Of a stretch of 64,000 nucleotides of DNA, positions 22,188-31,852 are shown one piece after another (the first letter of the stretch is position 1; the number at the start of each line of letters is the position of its first letter). This stretch comes from Isoetes taiwanensis (Eukaryota > Streptophyta > Lycopodiopsida > Isoetales > Isoetaceae): positions 12,840,546 through 12,904,545 of the forward strand of contig JAJEKV010000009.1 in assembly GCA_021234155.1 (NCBI GenBank), written 5' to 3'. The notes under the pieces were generated by a model. The model was not told the DNA's origin. It saw only the letters and a list, made by a program, of their open reading frames with translations, and did not search any database. A program made the position numbers and the translations under genes.

Positions 22188-22300
22188 AAGTGGTAAGAAC
22201 TGATTTGGAGAGTGGAGTTGTTATATAGATGTAAATTTGTGGCAAGTGGAAAGAACTGATTTGGAGAGTGGAGTTTTTTGTATAGATGTAAATTTATGGC
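22188..22300. repeat. 56-bp tandem duplication
   Basis: Two copies (22188-22243 and 22244-22300), each with GAACTGATTTGGAGAGTGGA and TATAGATGTAAATTT, differing at a few positions. Confidence 0.95.
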
Positions 22301-22439
22301 AATGAAAATCATTGTCTACAATGAAACGTTTTCGGCATTAACACATGACACCTAGGAATACCATTGCAATTTAGGAATAGACCCCTTATTTAGAACGTAA
22401 AATGGCCCTTCAGAGGAAAAACTTTCTAGAATGAAGGTA

Positions 22440-23121
22440 TAGGTCTTGAACTGCCTGGGAGACATCATGAGCTTAAACTGGAGAAATTTACCAAACCATC
22501 TCCATCAGAATCCACACCTCTTATCATGTGCTCACATTCCTTTACCTTGTGTTCTTTGGACAAAGCCTAAATTAGTTAGCACAAAGATGAAGCTCTTGAG
22601 CAATCGATGAATCCATCATTATTGGTGGTCGAAAAGGAAAGCTTGATATAACTGCTCTTCCTCCTCTTCATTCTTTGAACTTTTTATGCAATGAAATGAA
22701 CTCCCTCAAAAATCAACCAATCCATCACCATTTTCATCCACAGATTTTAGCATAAGCTCAATTTCCTCTGCAGAGCTAGGACTGTCCAGCTTTGCCATGA
22801 GCTCCTGCAGACTCTTCAATGCTGATAAAACCATCTCCATTTAAATCAAGAGTATTGAAAACTTTTTTGCATCTCCTTCCTTTCTTCTTCAAGTTGAGCT
22901 TTCATCTCCTCTTCATTCGGAGCCATGATGTTTTCCAGAGATCCTTTTGGGCTCAGAACTGAGTTAAAATGCCAATGGTCTTCTAGAAGAAAATCCACCT
23001 TTGGAGTCTCAACGTTGAGTTTCACAATGCTGTTATTTGTGGACCTCATTGAATTCAAACTGAAAGATTTAGAAAGTGAAACAGGGAATAATTCAGAAGG
23101 TGAAACCTCAGAAATTTCCAT
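22440..23121 (-). pseudogene. Calmodulin-like protein pseudogene (four EF-hands)
   Basis: On the minus strand an ATG at 23121 opens about 90 codons (MEISEVSPSEL...), a length typical of the N-terminal extension of plant CML proteins. Four EF-hand loops follow in three frames: DLNGDGFISIEE (about 22855-22820), DENGDGLVDFE (22741-22710), a FDHNNDGFIDC-like loop (22635-22598) and DSDGDGLVNFSSFKLMMS (22515-22462). Loop positions 1, 3 and 5 are canonical Asp/Asn, so calcium binding was ancestral. At least four single-base indels separate the pieces, several at homopolymers (an extra A at about 22866, an extra T near 22812, an extra G near 22706). It is either an intronless pseudogene or a real gene with uncorrected sequence errors. 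Confidence 0.8.
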
Positions 23122-23169
23122 GGCAGCAAATGAACCCCAACGAAAAAAAAGAAAAGATAACTAATACCT

Positions 23170-24470
23170 GTTAATTGCAACTGTCTTACTGTATTATATA
23201 ACCGGACCTTTAGGAAGCTGCCTGGAAGTTGCATCTGGAAAAGCTGCTCTAAGAATTTCTAGGAAGCTTCTTAGGTCCATTTTGGCCACTCAAAATTCTA
23301 CTTTTTGCTTTCCACTGCAAACCAGTTGTTACAATCCAGATTTCAGGAATTAAATTTAGAACGAGCCCATAAATCCTCAAGAAATAGCTCTAGCTTCCTC
23401 ATCCGAATCTGGCGCCAGGACAGATCGATCCGTTTAAGGCAAAAAAAGAATTCGTGGATTAATTGAAGATCCATTATTTAACTCTTCGTTTTCATGCATT
23501 TTCGTATTATGCAAAATGGATTTGTTGAAATTACACTATGTTGTCTAAACATGTGTAGTTTTTATAGAACGATGCTTATTCCCTAGGTAACAACATACGT
23601 ATTTCTCGTATTTTTTCAAACAATTAAAAAACGTTGTAAATACATATTTTTTAAATTGAACAAAAAAATACGCAAAAATTATGCTGTAGGAAAATGTGGA
23701 CAAGCCTTTTTAATGGACCAACTGCAAAGGATTTGGCAGTTTCAGCAGCTATAGATGTGGACGAAGAGCATCTAACGGAAAATTCTTAGTTTATGTTTAG
23801 GTTAGGGCAACTGGAAATGGAATTTAGGACTGCCGGAATTTGATTTTCAGAGTGCTAGTAATTGATTTTCAAGTAGCCGAAAATTTCCATTAAAAATACG
23901 TATTTTGAACATTTTTTTCCTTATGTAGCCCGCACGTGCGGGGCATGTATTTCTTCCATCCAGTTAACGTATTTGGTAACCTAGCTTATTCCTATTAGAT
24001 GCTTGCCTCTAAAAGCAATAGCAGGTTTTTGAGGAAAAATAAGGCTTTAAAAAAGAAGGGGAAAAAAGAGTACAAACAGTCATCTTAGGGGTTGTAGGAT
24101 CGCCATGTGTGAAGAATTATGGGGCAAAATAATTTTTCTTTTGCTATGAATTTTGGCGATTTAAACAAGTGTTGGATGGTGTAGACATTGCTTGCTAAAA
24201 CAATTGACACCTCATCATTTTGTATCCAACACTTTCATTTAAAAATGTTAGACACATGTGCCAAACTTTAAATATGTGCACTATAATCAACGAGGAAATG
24301 AGTGAGGTGGCATGCATTTATTATGTTGCTTCCAAGGAAGCTTCTTTTTTGCATCTGCTTGAAGCAGTCGTATCTCGCAAAAAATGGTGTCAGATCAAGG
24401 TGAGGCCTACGTCTTTGGATTTCTCTCGTTCGGAAGATTCCAAAGATTAGTGATTTTCATCGCCATTGAA
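23170..24470. other. Non-coding stretch
   Basis: No gene recognised. A perfect 14-bp palindrome CCCGCACGTGCGGG lies at 23930-23943 in otherwise AT-rich sequence. The block 23580-23920 has several TACGTATTT or AAATACGTA-like words. Confidence 0.55.
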
Positions 24471-24479
24471 GCCAATGTG

Positions 24480-24990
24480 ATAGAAATGGGAAATCTTTGT
24501 GGAATCTTAGGGAAAATGTAGAATTTTCGTCGAATTTTAGGGAATAGTGAGAGAATCTAGGGAAATTTTCGTGGAGTCAAGGAATCTCGAGAATTCTTAT
24601 AAGAATCTTCGCGAATCTAGAGGAATTTTAGAGAATCTTGAAGAATATAGAATCTTAGGAAATTTTAGAGAGCGCTCATAGAATCTTTGAGAATCTGGGG
24701 GAATTTTTATAGAATCTTAGAGAATCAAGAGGAATCCTAAGACCATCAAGGGAGCCCTCATAGAACCTCAGAGAATCTAGAGGAATCTTAAGGAATCTTC
24801 ATCCAATTTTCATGAAATCTTTATGAAATCTTAAAGAATCTAGAAAATTTTAAGGGAATCTGGGAAAATCTTCATAGAATCTTGGGAAATCCAGCAGGAT
24901 CTTAAGGAAATCTTAGAGAACCTAGAGGAATCGTACAAGAATTTTGGAAAATCCTTATAGAATCTTAGGGAACTTAAAAGAATCTTCATA
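24480..24990. repeat. Degenerate GAATCT-type satellite
   Basis: About 500 bp built from variants of AGAATCTTAGAGAATCTAG and GGAATTTTAG. Around 30 GAATC or GAATT words occur with irregular 10-16 bp spacing. No open frame of note crosses it. Confidence 0.85.
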
Positions 24991-24999
24991 GAATTTAAG

Positions 25000-25336
25000 A
25001 GTATATCTATCCTGCTCTGATGCTTGTCGCTTCTTTATGATCATGAAGTCATAGTCAACAAATTAGCTCGTCCTGTAGCACATCCCACTACTGAGGGGTC
25101 GAGATTGCTGACCATTGTAGCTTTAAAACTTTGCAGTTTTTTAGATTTCTTTCCTGCCCATTACAAGATTCAAATAGAATCCCAGCCAATAAGTGAAATA
25201 ATTGAGAGAAATATTCGTAACGGCCTTAGCTGTTGCGATAAATTTCTTGTAATGTTAACGATTTAAAAAATATTTATAGTAATTTCAACACGATTTTTTT
25301 TTACAGCTTTTGGACCAACGAATATGCAAGGCATTT
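25000..25336. other. Non-coding stretch before the LINE
   Basis: An 80-codon frame at 25024-25266 has no recognisable features. I see no repeat boundary; the 5' end of the downstream LINE may lie in this stretch. Confidence 0.4.
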
Positions 25337-25492
25337 GGACACTTCGGACGGGTGTATGTAAGGTGACAAAGCCTGCGCTTGCTTTTGACACATGGAAGCT
25401 TTCAGACGGGCATCTGTAAAGGGACAGAGGTTGTGTGTGATCAAAGTGCTTGGAGGCTTTCAGACAAGCGTCTATAGGGTGACACCCTATTC

Positions 25493-26640
25493 ATGGCAAC
25501 TCCAGTGATAGAAGAGCCGGACGAGCCCTGCGTTTCTTCATCCAACCCTGGTGCTGATACGCAGTCCCCTCTACCTAGTGCAGACATGGCAGCAAAACTT
25601 CTACTTGGAGAGTACATACATGCCATCCCCAATCGCACTGTGATGACACCGCAAAATTGACATGTGCACACCGAAAAGAGAAGCGGGCAAAGTCTCGCGT
25701 GCAACAAGCATGGCACGCGACAGGGCATATGATGATACTCTAGCCTAGCGGCAAGTCAGATCCATGCTTCACCACCACCAAACCAGGCAATTGAGGAGCA
25801 CTGGAAACAGGTTCAAGGAATGGCAGAGGGCAATAGAGCTCGAATTGCTTGCTTGGTAGAGGAGATGCAGGCCTCCATACCCAAATTGCTCAAGAGGTAG
25901 CCGGCTCTCAAAAAACAAATAAGTTTCCAAAGATGGAGACCCGCGATACAACTTCTCGGCGATGGCCTTCGCCTAGTGCACTCTAAAAGGCAGAAGGACA
26001 AGCAGGAGATAATGACAACCATCTCCCACCTTCGATCAGAGGCTGAGGAGGCTGCTACTGTGATGAGAAAAGTCCAGATCGCTTTTGAAGAGAGCCAGAA
26101 TTGAGAGCCCTTCAAACTAGGGTCGAGACACAAGAAGTGGCCATCTGCAATGAACTCTACGCTGGACTCTCGCTTGCAGAAACTGGAGCATAGCTCCGCA
26201 GCTCAAGATCGGAAGGTGCAGGAGCTGAGGGCAGCCATCACTGAACAAGGCAAGGGCCTCCATGCAGAGGCTCATGAGCAATTGCAGCGGTGCATGCGTG
26301 AATTGACAAGGTAGCAACAATTCCAGTAGGAGCTAAGCTCCCGGCTTAAGGAAGGAGAGACTACTATACCTGCCACGGCAGTCCCACCTGCCCAAGAGTT
26401 TGCACGGTGTCAGCCAGGGCCGTCTACTACTGCACCCCCAAGCCGCTCCATGCCACCACCGCCCCAATGTAGGCCACGACCATGCCCCACCGAGCAAAGA
26501 AACAACTCCTCAAGCAGCTCGGTGATTGACCCAACAATCAGAGAGTTCTAGGAGATGAGGCGGAGAAGCCACAATGTGGTGGCACTTAGCCTGACAGAAG
26601 AGGCAGGGGAGGCCTCATTAACTGGCTCCAGATGTTGACT
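25493..26640 (+). pseudogene. LINE ORF1, coiled-coil type, with nonsense codons
   Basis: A single frame beginning with ATG at 25493 (MATPVIEEPDEPC) can be followed for about 380 codons. It contains HLRSEAEEAATVMRKVQI and SRLQKLEHSSAAQDRKVQEL-type heptad stretches and a Pro-rich segment near 26390-26480. It is interrupted only by in-frame stops: TGA at about 25658, a TGA TGA pair near 25731, TAG near 25898, TGA near 26102, TAG near 26314 and 26329, and TAG near 26549. No frameshift is needed. All stops can be explained by C-to-T change of CAG or CGA codons. Function: nucleic-acid-binding chaperone of the LINE particle (inferred from position). Confidence 0.6.
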
Positions 26641-27129
26641 CTTGCTCGAATGACATTCCCCATGCTGGTACACATTATTAGGGCGAGATGCCATGGCATC
26701 CGGCCCGTACCGCCTACATGGGTAGTCACGCTCACGCGACAAGATGCTAAGTAGAAGCGGCCATCTCGCGCAAGGGGTAGGCACCAAGGGAACCGCCCCC
26801 AGATATTGACCGAGACCTGACCCCAACCCAACAAGAAAACCGCAGACACGAGTTGGCCAAAGTTAAAAGCATTCGCAGACAGGGAGGAGCTGCAGGACTG
26901 ATTCGAGGCAAGATGCAAATTTTCAGGCTGCCAAATGCTGCTGCAAATCCTGCTAACCCTCCAGCAGCCCCTGACCATGCCATTGCTTCACCTGCTACAG
27001 TGGCACGCCCTGCTCAAGTTGCATCACCTTCGATTGCTCGCGACATCTCGCCGCTTCCACCGCCATCACCCCTTCTCGCTCAGTATCGCTTAATCAATCT
27101 CCACCCGCACCCCCAACAACAAATAGAAA

Positions 27130-27956
27130 TTGTGCCTTCGCATGGTCTATTGGAATTGTCGGGCTTCCCATGGCAGAAGGGAGATAGTCTCAACTCAGTT
27201 GCCGCAGACATGGATCTCATCTTCCTCATGGAAACATGGGAGCATGCAGGATACAGGATACCCGACTTGTCAGGATTCCAGCGCTACTCAATCTTCAATG
27301 ATTGCACAGGAAAGTGGGGGCATTGGGGGGTTGCCTGCTACTACCGAACGGCCTTGGCATAATCAATCTCCTTGTTCAAGACAGATAAACACAATCGCTA
27401 CCTGTGGGTGCTTGTGCAAAACTGCAGTAGCAGACCTCTCTTTGTGGCAGCCTGCTACTTTTCACATGCAGAAAGCAACTTCTATCACACCCATTCGGAT
27501 GTCGATACGCTGGACCCCTATGTCGATCAATATGATGACATACAGCAGCATAAGGAGTTGGGCAGTGCCATACTTCTTGGAGACTTCAATGCACGCACCG
27601 GGGTTGAACAACCCATGAGATTCGATCCCTTGACTGATGATGTATTACAGCTGCATCATGCAGAAGGAGCTTGGCCACTGGCATCATATGACAATCAGAT
27701 CACGCGCTATGGTAGACAGTTGCTTTTGCTCTGTGGTATCTTTGACCTGGTAATCTGCAATGGACTGGCACAGTGGCCGTCCACCCGCAAGAGCACTTGT
27801 AGACAGGAAAACCAGGGGGGAGGATCTAGTGTGGTGGACTATGTGCTGGTGCCTGAGCAAGATATGCATGTCTTCAAGTACTTCCAGGTGGGAACAGCTA
27901 ATAGGGATGAAGAGATCGACTCAGACCACTTACCACTTTACTTGAAGTTGGCTTGA
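27130..27956 (+). pseudogene. LINE endonuclease domain
   Basis: The frame runs from MVYWNCRA (near 27145, one frame change at about 27165) through DLIFLMETWEHAGY and GVACYYR. It then passes a TAA at 27360 to a 190-codon stretch with LLGDFNARTG (27565-27600), SVVDYVLV (27830-27855) and DSDHLPLYLKLA (27915-27955). These are the catalytic landmarks of the exonuclease-endonuclease-phosphatase fold (N, E, D-x-N and SDH). The TAA replaces a likely CAA. This part nicks target DNA in LINE retrotransposition. Confidence 0.8.
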
Positions 27957-28149
27957 CAGGTTGTGCGAACCCCCTGTGCAACAATTCCTCACATGCCTCA
28001 GCTGCGATTGGATTATGAACATGCAGGGGCTTATGCCCAGATGACCTGGCAGAAATTTTGCAATATCCTACACTAGAGCAACAGACAGGTCGGCTGACTG
28101 ATGTGCTTAGGACTGCGGCAGAGAGTGCTTTGGGATAAGTCGCCCGCGA

Positions 28150-29270
28150 TGGACCTCCAGGAACACAACCTTCCCACGCAATCAATGGTTTGATGCAGAG
28201 TGCAAGGAACACAAATGTCGGCTCACCAGTCACGACCGCTTCGCCCACATGTAATGACAAGATGCATCGCCTTCCTTAAAGCTAAGAAAGCCGTACATTG
28301 CAAAAAGATCAAAGGGAAATGTTTTACCTCCTAGAACGCCATTCCGTGACCTTCCGCTAAGGGTTCTTAGAAAGCCGCGACCCACGGGAACATCACTCGA
28401 AAGCGCTGGAGGCAATACTTGCAACAGCTATACGACCCTCAGGGTGCACATGCAGCATTACCCCTACAAGAAGGCCCAGTGCTGGAAATCACAGATTCGG
28501 ACCTGGAACAAGGCTTACAGCGTCTTGGCAATGGAAAAGCGCCAGACCTGGATGGTATGCAGGCAGAATTGCTTAAGTGGGTAGGGCCGTCCATAGTACC
28601 AGTGCTGACCACCTTGTTCATCAAGGCATTACAGGAAGGCTTTCCACTGCATTGGACCAATAGCAGAGTTGTTCCCATCTATAAGGCAGGCGACCCGCAC
28701 TGCTCCAGCCAATTACCGAACAATCATGGTCGGCCGGTTTGCAAAATCGCTATCGGAATTCTCGAGCAAAAGCGGCTTGACTGGCTGGGCAGAGGCAGCA
28801 GAGGTGCGGGCCCTCACCCAGGCAGGATTCAGATCTCGACACTCAACCATTGACCACATCTTCACGTTGCAAACTCTAGTTGAAGACAGCAGGAACTGCC
28901 GTCATGATCTATATTGTTGCTTCGTGGATTTTGCCAAGGCGTTTGACGATGTGCTTTGGAAAAAACTATGGGCAAGATTGCGACAGTTGGGGGTTCCTGT
29001 AGATTTGTAGAATGTAGTGTTGCTAACACTGTTTGGGCTTTACATTGATCAATTTGGAGAGCTGGCTTGCTGATAATGGGGGCGACGGACCTCACCTTCT
29101 CCACCAGATCATCAGGCAGTTAATATATGCTGATGATGTGGGCCTCCTAGCTTACACACCAACAGACATGCAACGACATCTCGATGCCCTGGACACATTC
29201 TGCCAAGCAACGGATATGCGCGTCAACCTTGCCAAGACTAAGGTGGTTCTTATATCATCCTCACATTAGC
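28150..29270 (+). pseudogene. LINE reverse transcriptase domain
   Basis: Landmarks are NQWFDAECKEHK (28180-28215), LGNGKAPDLDG (28530-28560), VVPIYKAGDP (28660-28690), NYRTI (28708-28725) and QAGFRSRHSTIDHIF (28820-28865). They continue with LYCCFVDFAKAFDDVLWKKLW (motif A, about 28910-28975) and LIYADDVGLLAY (motif C, about 29122-29157). Motif B and the region around 28985-29050 are damaged, and several frame changes are required. The catalytic YADD is intact. Confidence 0.85.
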
Positions 29271-29555
29271 CGAGGATCCCCACCTTCAGTTTACCGAGGG
29301 TAGAATGTGGAAGTGGCATCCGCATACAAATATTTGGGAGTGGAGTTTCCTTCTACTATGCACTGAGACACATCTATACGGCTATGAGTGACGGCAGGCT
29401 GGAAGGCACTATATGGAATGCAAAACAATAGTCATAGACCGGAGTTGTATGATTGGGCCCATCAGTCACACCTGTTCAAAGTCTTAGTGGAGCCTGTCCT
29501 TTTATACGGGGTTGAAGTATGGGGCCCAGTAGTATCCCTCGCTAATTGAAATGAC

Positions 29556-30294
29556 TTGGAGCAGGTGCAGAAAGCCTTCTTGGTACAAGCACTAGGGTTG
29601 AAGTCCACAGTCCCATATCAAATTCTACTGCAGGAGACGGGATTCTTGCCTCTTCAGAGGGCGACCCTTGATTGCCACATTGTCTATTTTCAGAAGGTGG
29701 TCAATATGGACGATGCTCGTCTCCCTAATCTAGCTTATATTTTGGCAATGGGGCCGCAGCGCCTCAAGGCCTGCTAGAGGGAAAAGAGAGCTCAATGGTT
29801 GGCTAGATGGAATGTGCAGGAGCACAGGTGCATACATGTGTAAACAGAGGCAGATCACCATAGCTTGAGGTAGTATCTTGACGCTTGCTTCCTCAACAAG
29901 CTTTGGGATGCCAGTGCCCTTGAACAGGTCAAGACAACACACTACCAGCGCCACATAAACCCCACATTGGAACGAGGCCTGCAATGCTACATGCGTACCT
30001 ACTTGCCCATGAAAAGGCGCAGACTCATTGCCTCCATTCGCACAGGAGCACACCATCCTCGAATTGAGACGGGCAGATGGATTGGTGAGCCAAATGGGAG
30101 TCATTGAGGATGAATCTCATACCCTTCAAAGTTGCCCAGCATATGATCAAATCCGGACGCGCTATGCTGAGTTGGTCAGGCATGGTCAGCCGTTATATGT
30201 GACATTGAGCACGGCTTCCGTACGGGTACTGGGATTATACCTTCAGGAGGTTATGGACATGCGAGATCAGCTATGTCCTCGGACACACACTTGA
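29556..30294 (+). pseudogene. LINE C-terminal region
   Basis: Frames 29556-29777 (VQKAFLVQALGLKSTVPY) and 30028-30294 (ESHTLQSCPAYDQIRTRYAEL) fit the post-RT segment of LINE polyproteins, the latter resembling the terminal zinc-binding region (H-x3-SC). A stop and a frame change lie between them. Confidence 0.6.
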
Positions 30295-30504
30295 CATGTA
30301 TATATACATTTATTTCATGATGATGTATACTTGTACAGTTTGACAGCATTCTTATTACTGCCACGGTTTTTCCCTCGAAAACCCTTCAGGGCGGGGGTTT
30401 TTTAACCCGGACAGTAATAAGTTTGATGCGCTCCTTCTGAGTCCCATAGGCCAATTGGTCTCAGTGGACGATAAAAAGCATTCATTCATTCTTTCTTTCT
30501 TTCT

Positions 30505-31015
30505 AACAGAATATTAATAATATTTTCATTGTTCAATTGTAGAAGCATACATTTATTACATAAGATTTCAAAAGTTAGGTATACAACTACGTGAAGAGGT
30601 GCCAAGAGGAGTTTTCGTGCACACCAAATTTGTGGATAAATTTGGGGCAGATAAAAGCAACGGAGAACAAAAAGATAGTGCAGATTTTTTATGGTCAATT
30701 TGCCATATGTTTTATGTTTCATAATCCTAAAGCAATATGCGTGGAAGTATAGTTACTGTTAGGGCTTCTAATACGTAATTTTGGGCAGGGCAAGAGTTTC
30801 TGTTTAGCCATTTGAAAATTCTTTGAAATTGTTGACACCATGGCAAAGTGTGACGATGAACATGATAGCATACTTTAATCAGATGTGTTACATTCTTTAT
30901 CTACCTAGTTCGCATTTACTTTCTCTTATCTCTACCTTTCTCTATCAATCTATATTACTTTGGGTGCATCAAGTCAATCTTTGCCCCAGGATCTTATGTT
31001 TAGAAGTGCTTGAAT
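30505..31015. other. Spacer between two LINEs
   Basis: About 500 bp of AT-rich sequence with no gene or repeat recognised. It ends at the target-site duplication of the next LINE. Confidence 0.6.
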
Positions 31016-31112
31016 AACGTGCACAATTATGGAGATGATCCATATAGAAGTAGGAGGTGAGGAATGAGCGCTCTCTCACTGCGCCTCGGGATCCGTGCAT
31101 CTCCCAGCCCTG

Positions 31113-31631
31113 ATGGATGAGGCTTTGCTCGAAGCTGTTCTCCAAGGGCTGGGTTTTGTCATCTCCCCCCAGGGCCATGAGAGCACCCTTCAAGCCATTG
31201 AAGATCTGATCAGTTTAGCTGTTAGTAACCAGTCTAGAATAGGTTTTTGTAGAGCAGATTTTGATTTCTTCAACAAGTTTTTTCTCTGCATCCTTTGTTT
31301 CGACAGAGTTGGTTCCCTCAGGGTTTCTGCTCATAATTCACAGCCTAACTTAGCCCTGGGCAACAACTTTGAAAGGAATCTCTTTCTTTTAGGGGTTCCC
31401 ACAGATTTCGGGATTGATCCTCTCTATCACTGGGCAGATTTCTTTGATCTCCAGCCTGCAGAAGTTTTCGATGGGTGTGGAGGTTCGGGGTGGCGAATTA
31501 GTCCTCTTTGTTTTTTATTTCCTGTGCTCTTGGTTTTCCCCATTCTTTTCTTTTTTCTTTTTTCCTCTAGTTTTTTCCTATTTCTTGGAATTGATGCTTC
31601 TTTGATGTTTGATGGGACCCTCTCCCCCTGA
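31113..31631 (+). CDS. Upstream frame in the L1 5' UTR (ORF0-like, uncertain)
   Basis: A 172-codon frame begins with ATG at 31113, only 81 bp from the element's 5' end. The N-terminal two thirds (MDEALLEAVLQGLGFVISPQ...) look like ordinary protein. The last third is Phe/Leu-rich because it runs into the pyrimidine-rich leader. No family is recognised. It could be a translated upstream ORF or chance; its position before ORF1 is the only support. Confidence 0.3.
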   Translation: MDEALLEAVLQGLGFVISPQGHESTLQAIEDLISLAVSNQSRIGFCRADFDFFNKFFLCILCFDRVGSLRVSAHNSQPNLALGNNFERNLFLLGVPTDFGIDPLYHWADFFDLQPAEVFDGCGGSGWRISPLCFLFPVLLVFPILFFFLFSSSFFLFLGIDASLMFDGTLSP

Positions 31632-31852
31632 CTAGATCCTCGCAGGTCGTCCAGGGTACGAGCAGTCCTTTATCATTATCTAGGCAGCTTTCCCCCTTCT
31701 CTTTCCAATCATTCTTTCTCCCCTTTTCTTTGTCCTTTACCCCATCTTCGGATCTTTCGCTCTTTTCCTATTCTTTCCCCCCTCTTTTGCCTCCCTTTGC
31801 TCATATTTTCTTCTTTCTCTGTTCCGTTCTCCCCTAGAATCTCTGTGTTACC

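Larger units (their letters stand above)
20178..22430. other. Non-coding stretch with short duplications
   Basis: No credible gene. The visible structure consists of small direct repeats: a GTAAAACTTGATCATTTCTTA pair, each about 27 bp (20787 and 20818), a 27-bp tandem pair (21932-21985), and a 56-bp tandem pair (22188-22300). Confidence 0.6.
25337..30504 (+). mobile_element. Long LINE with (CATT)n tail
   Basis: The element has, in order, a 5' region with three imperfect copies of a TTCAGACGGGCATCTGTAAGG-type unit (25337-25484), ORF1 (25493-26640), an apurinic-type endonuclease (27130-27956), reverse transcriptase (28419-29270), a C-terminal part (29556-30294) and a 3' UTR. The 3' UTR ends in a hairpin-like GTCCCATAGGCCAATTGG segment, GGACGATAAAAA and (CATT)n/(CTTT)n (30480-30504). 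All frames carry nonsense codons or shifts. The RT type (DLYCCFVDFAKAFDDV) shows an APE-type non-LTR element but the clade is not resolved. I found no target-site duplication. Confidence 0.8.
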
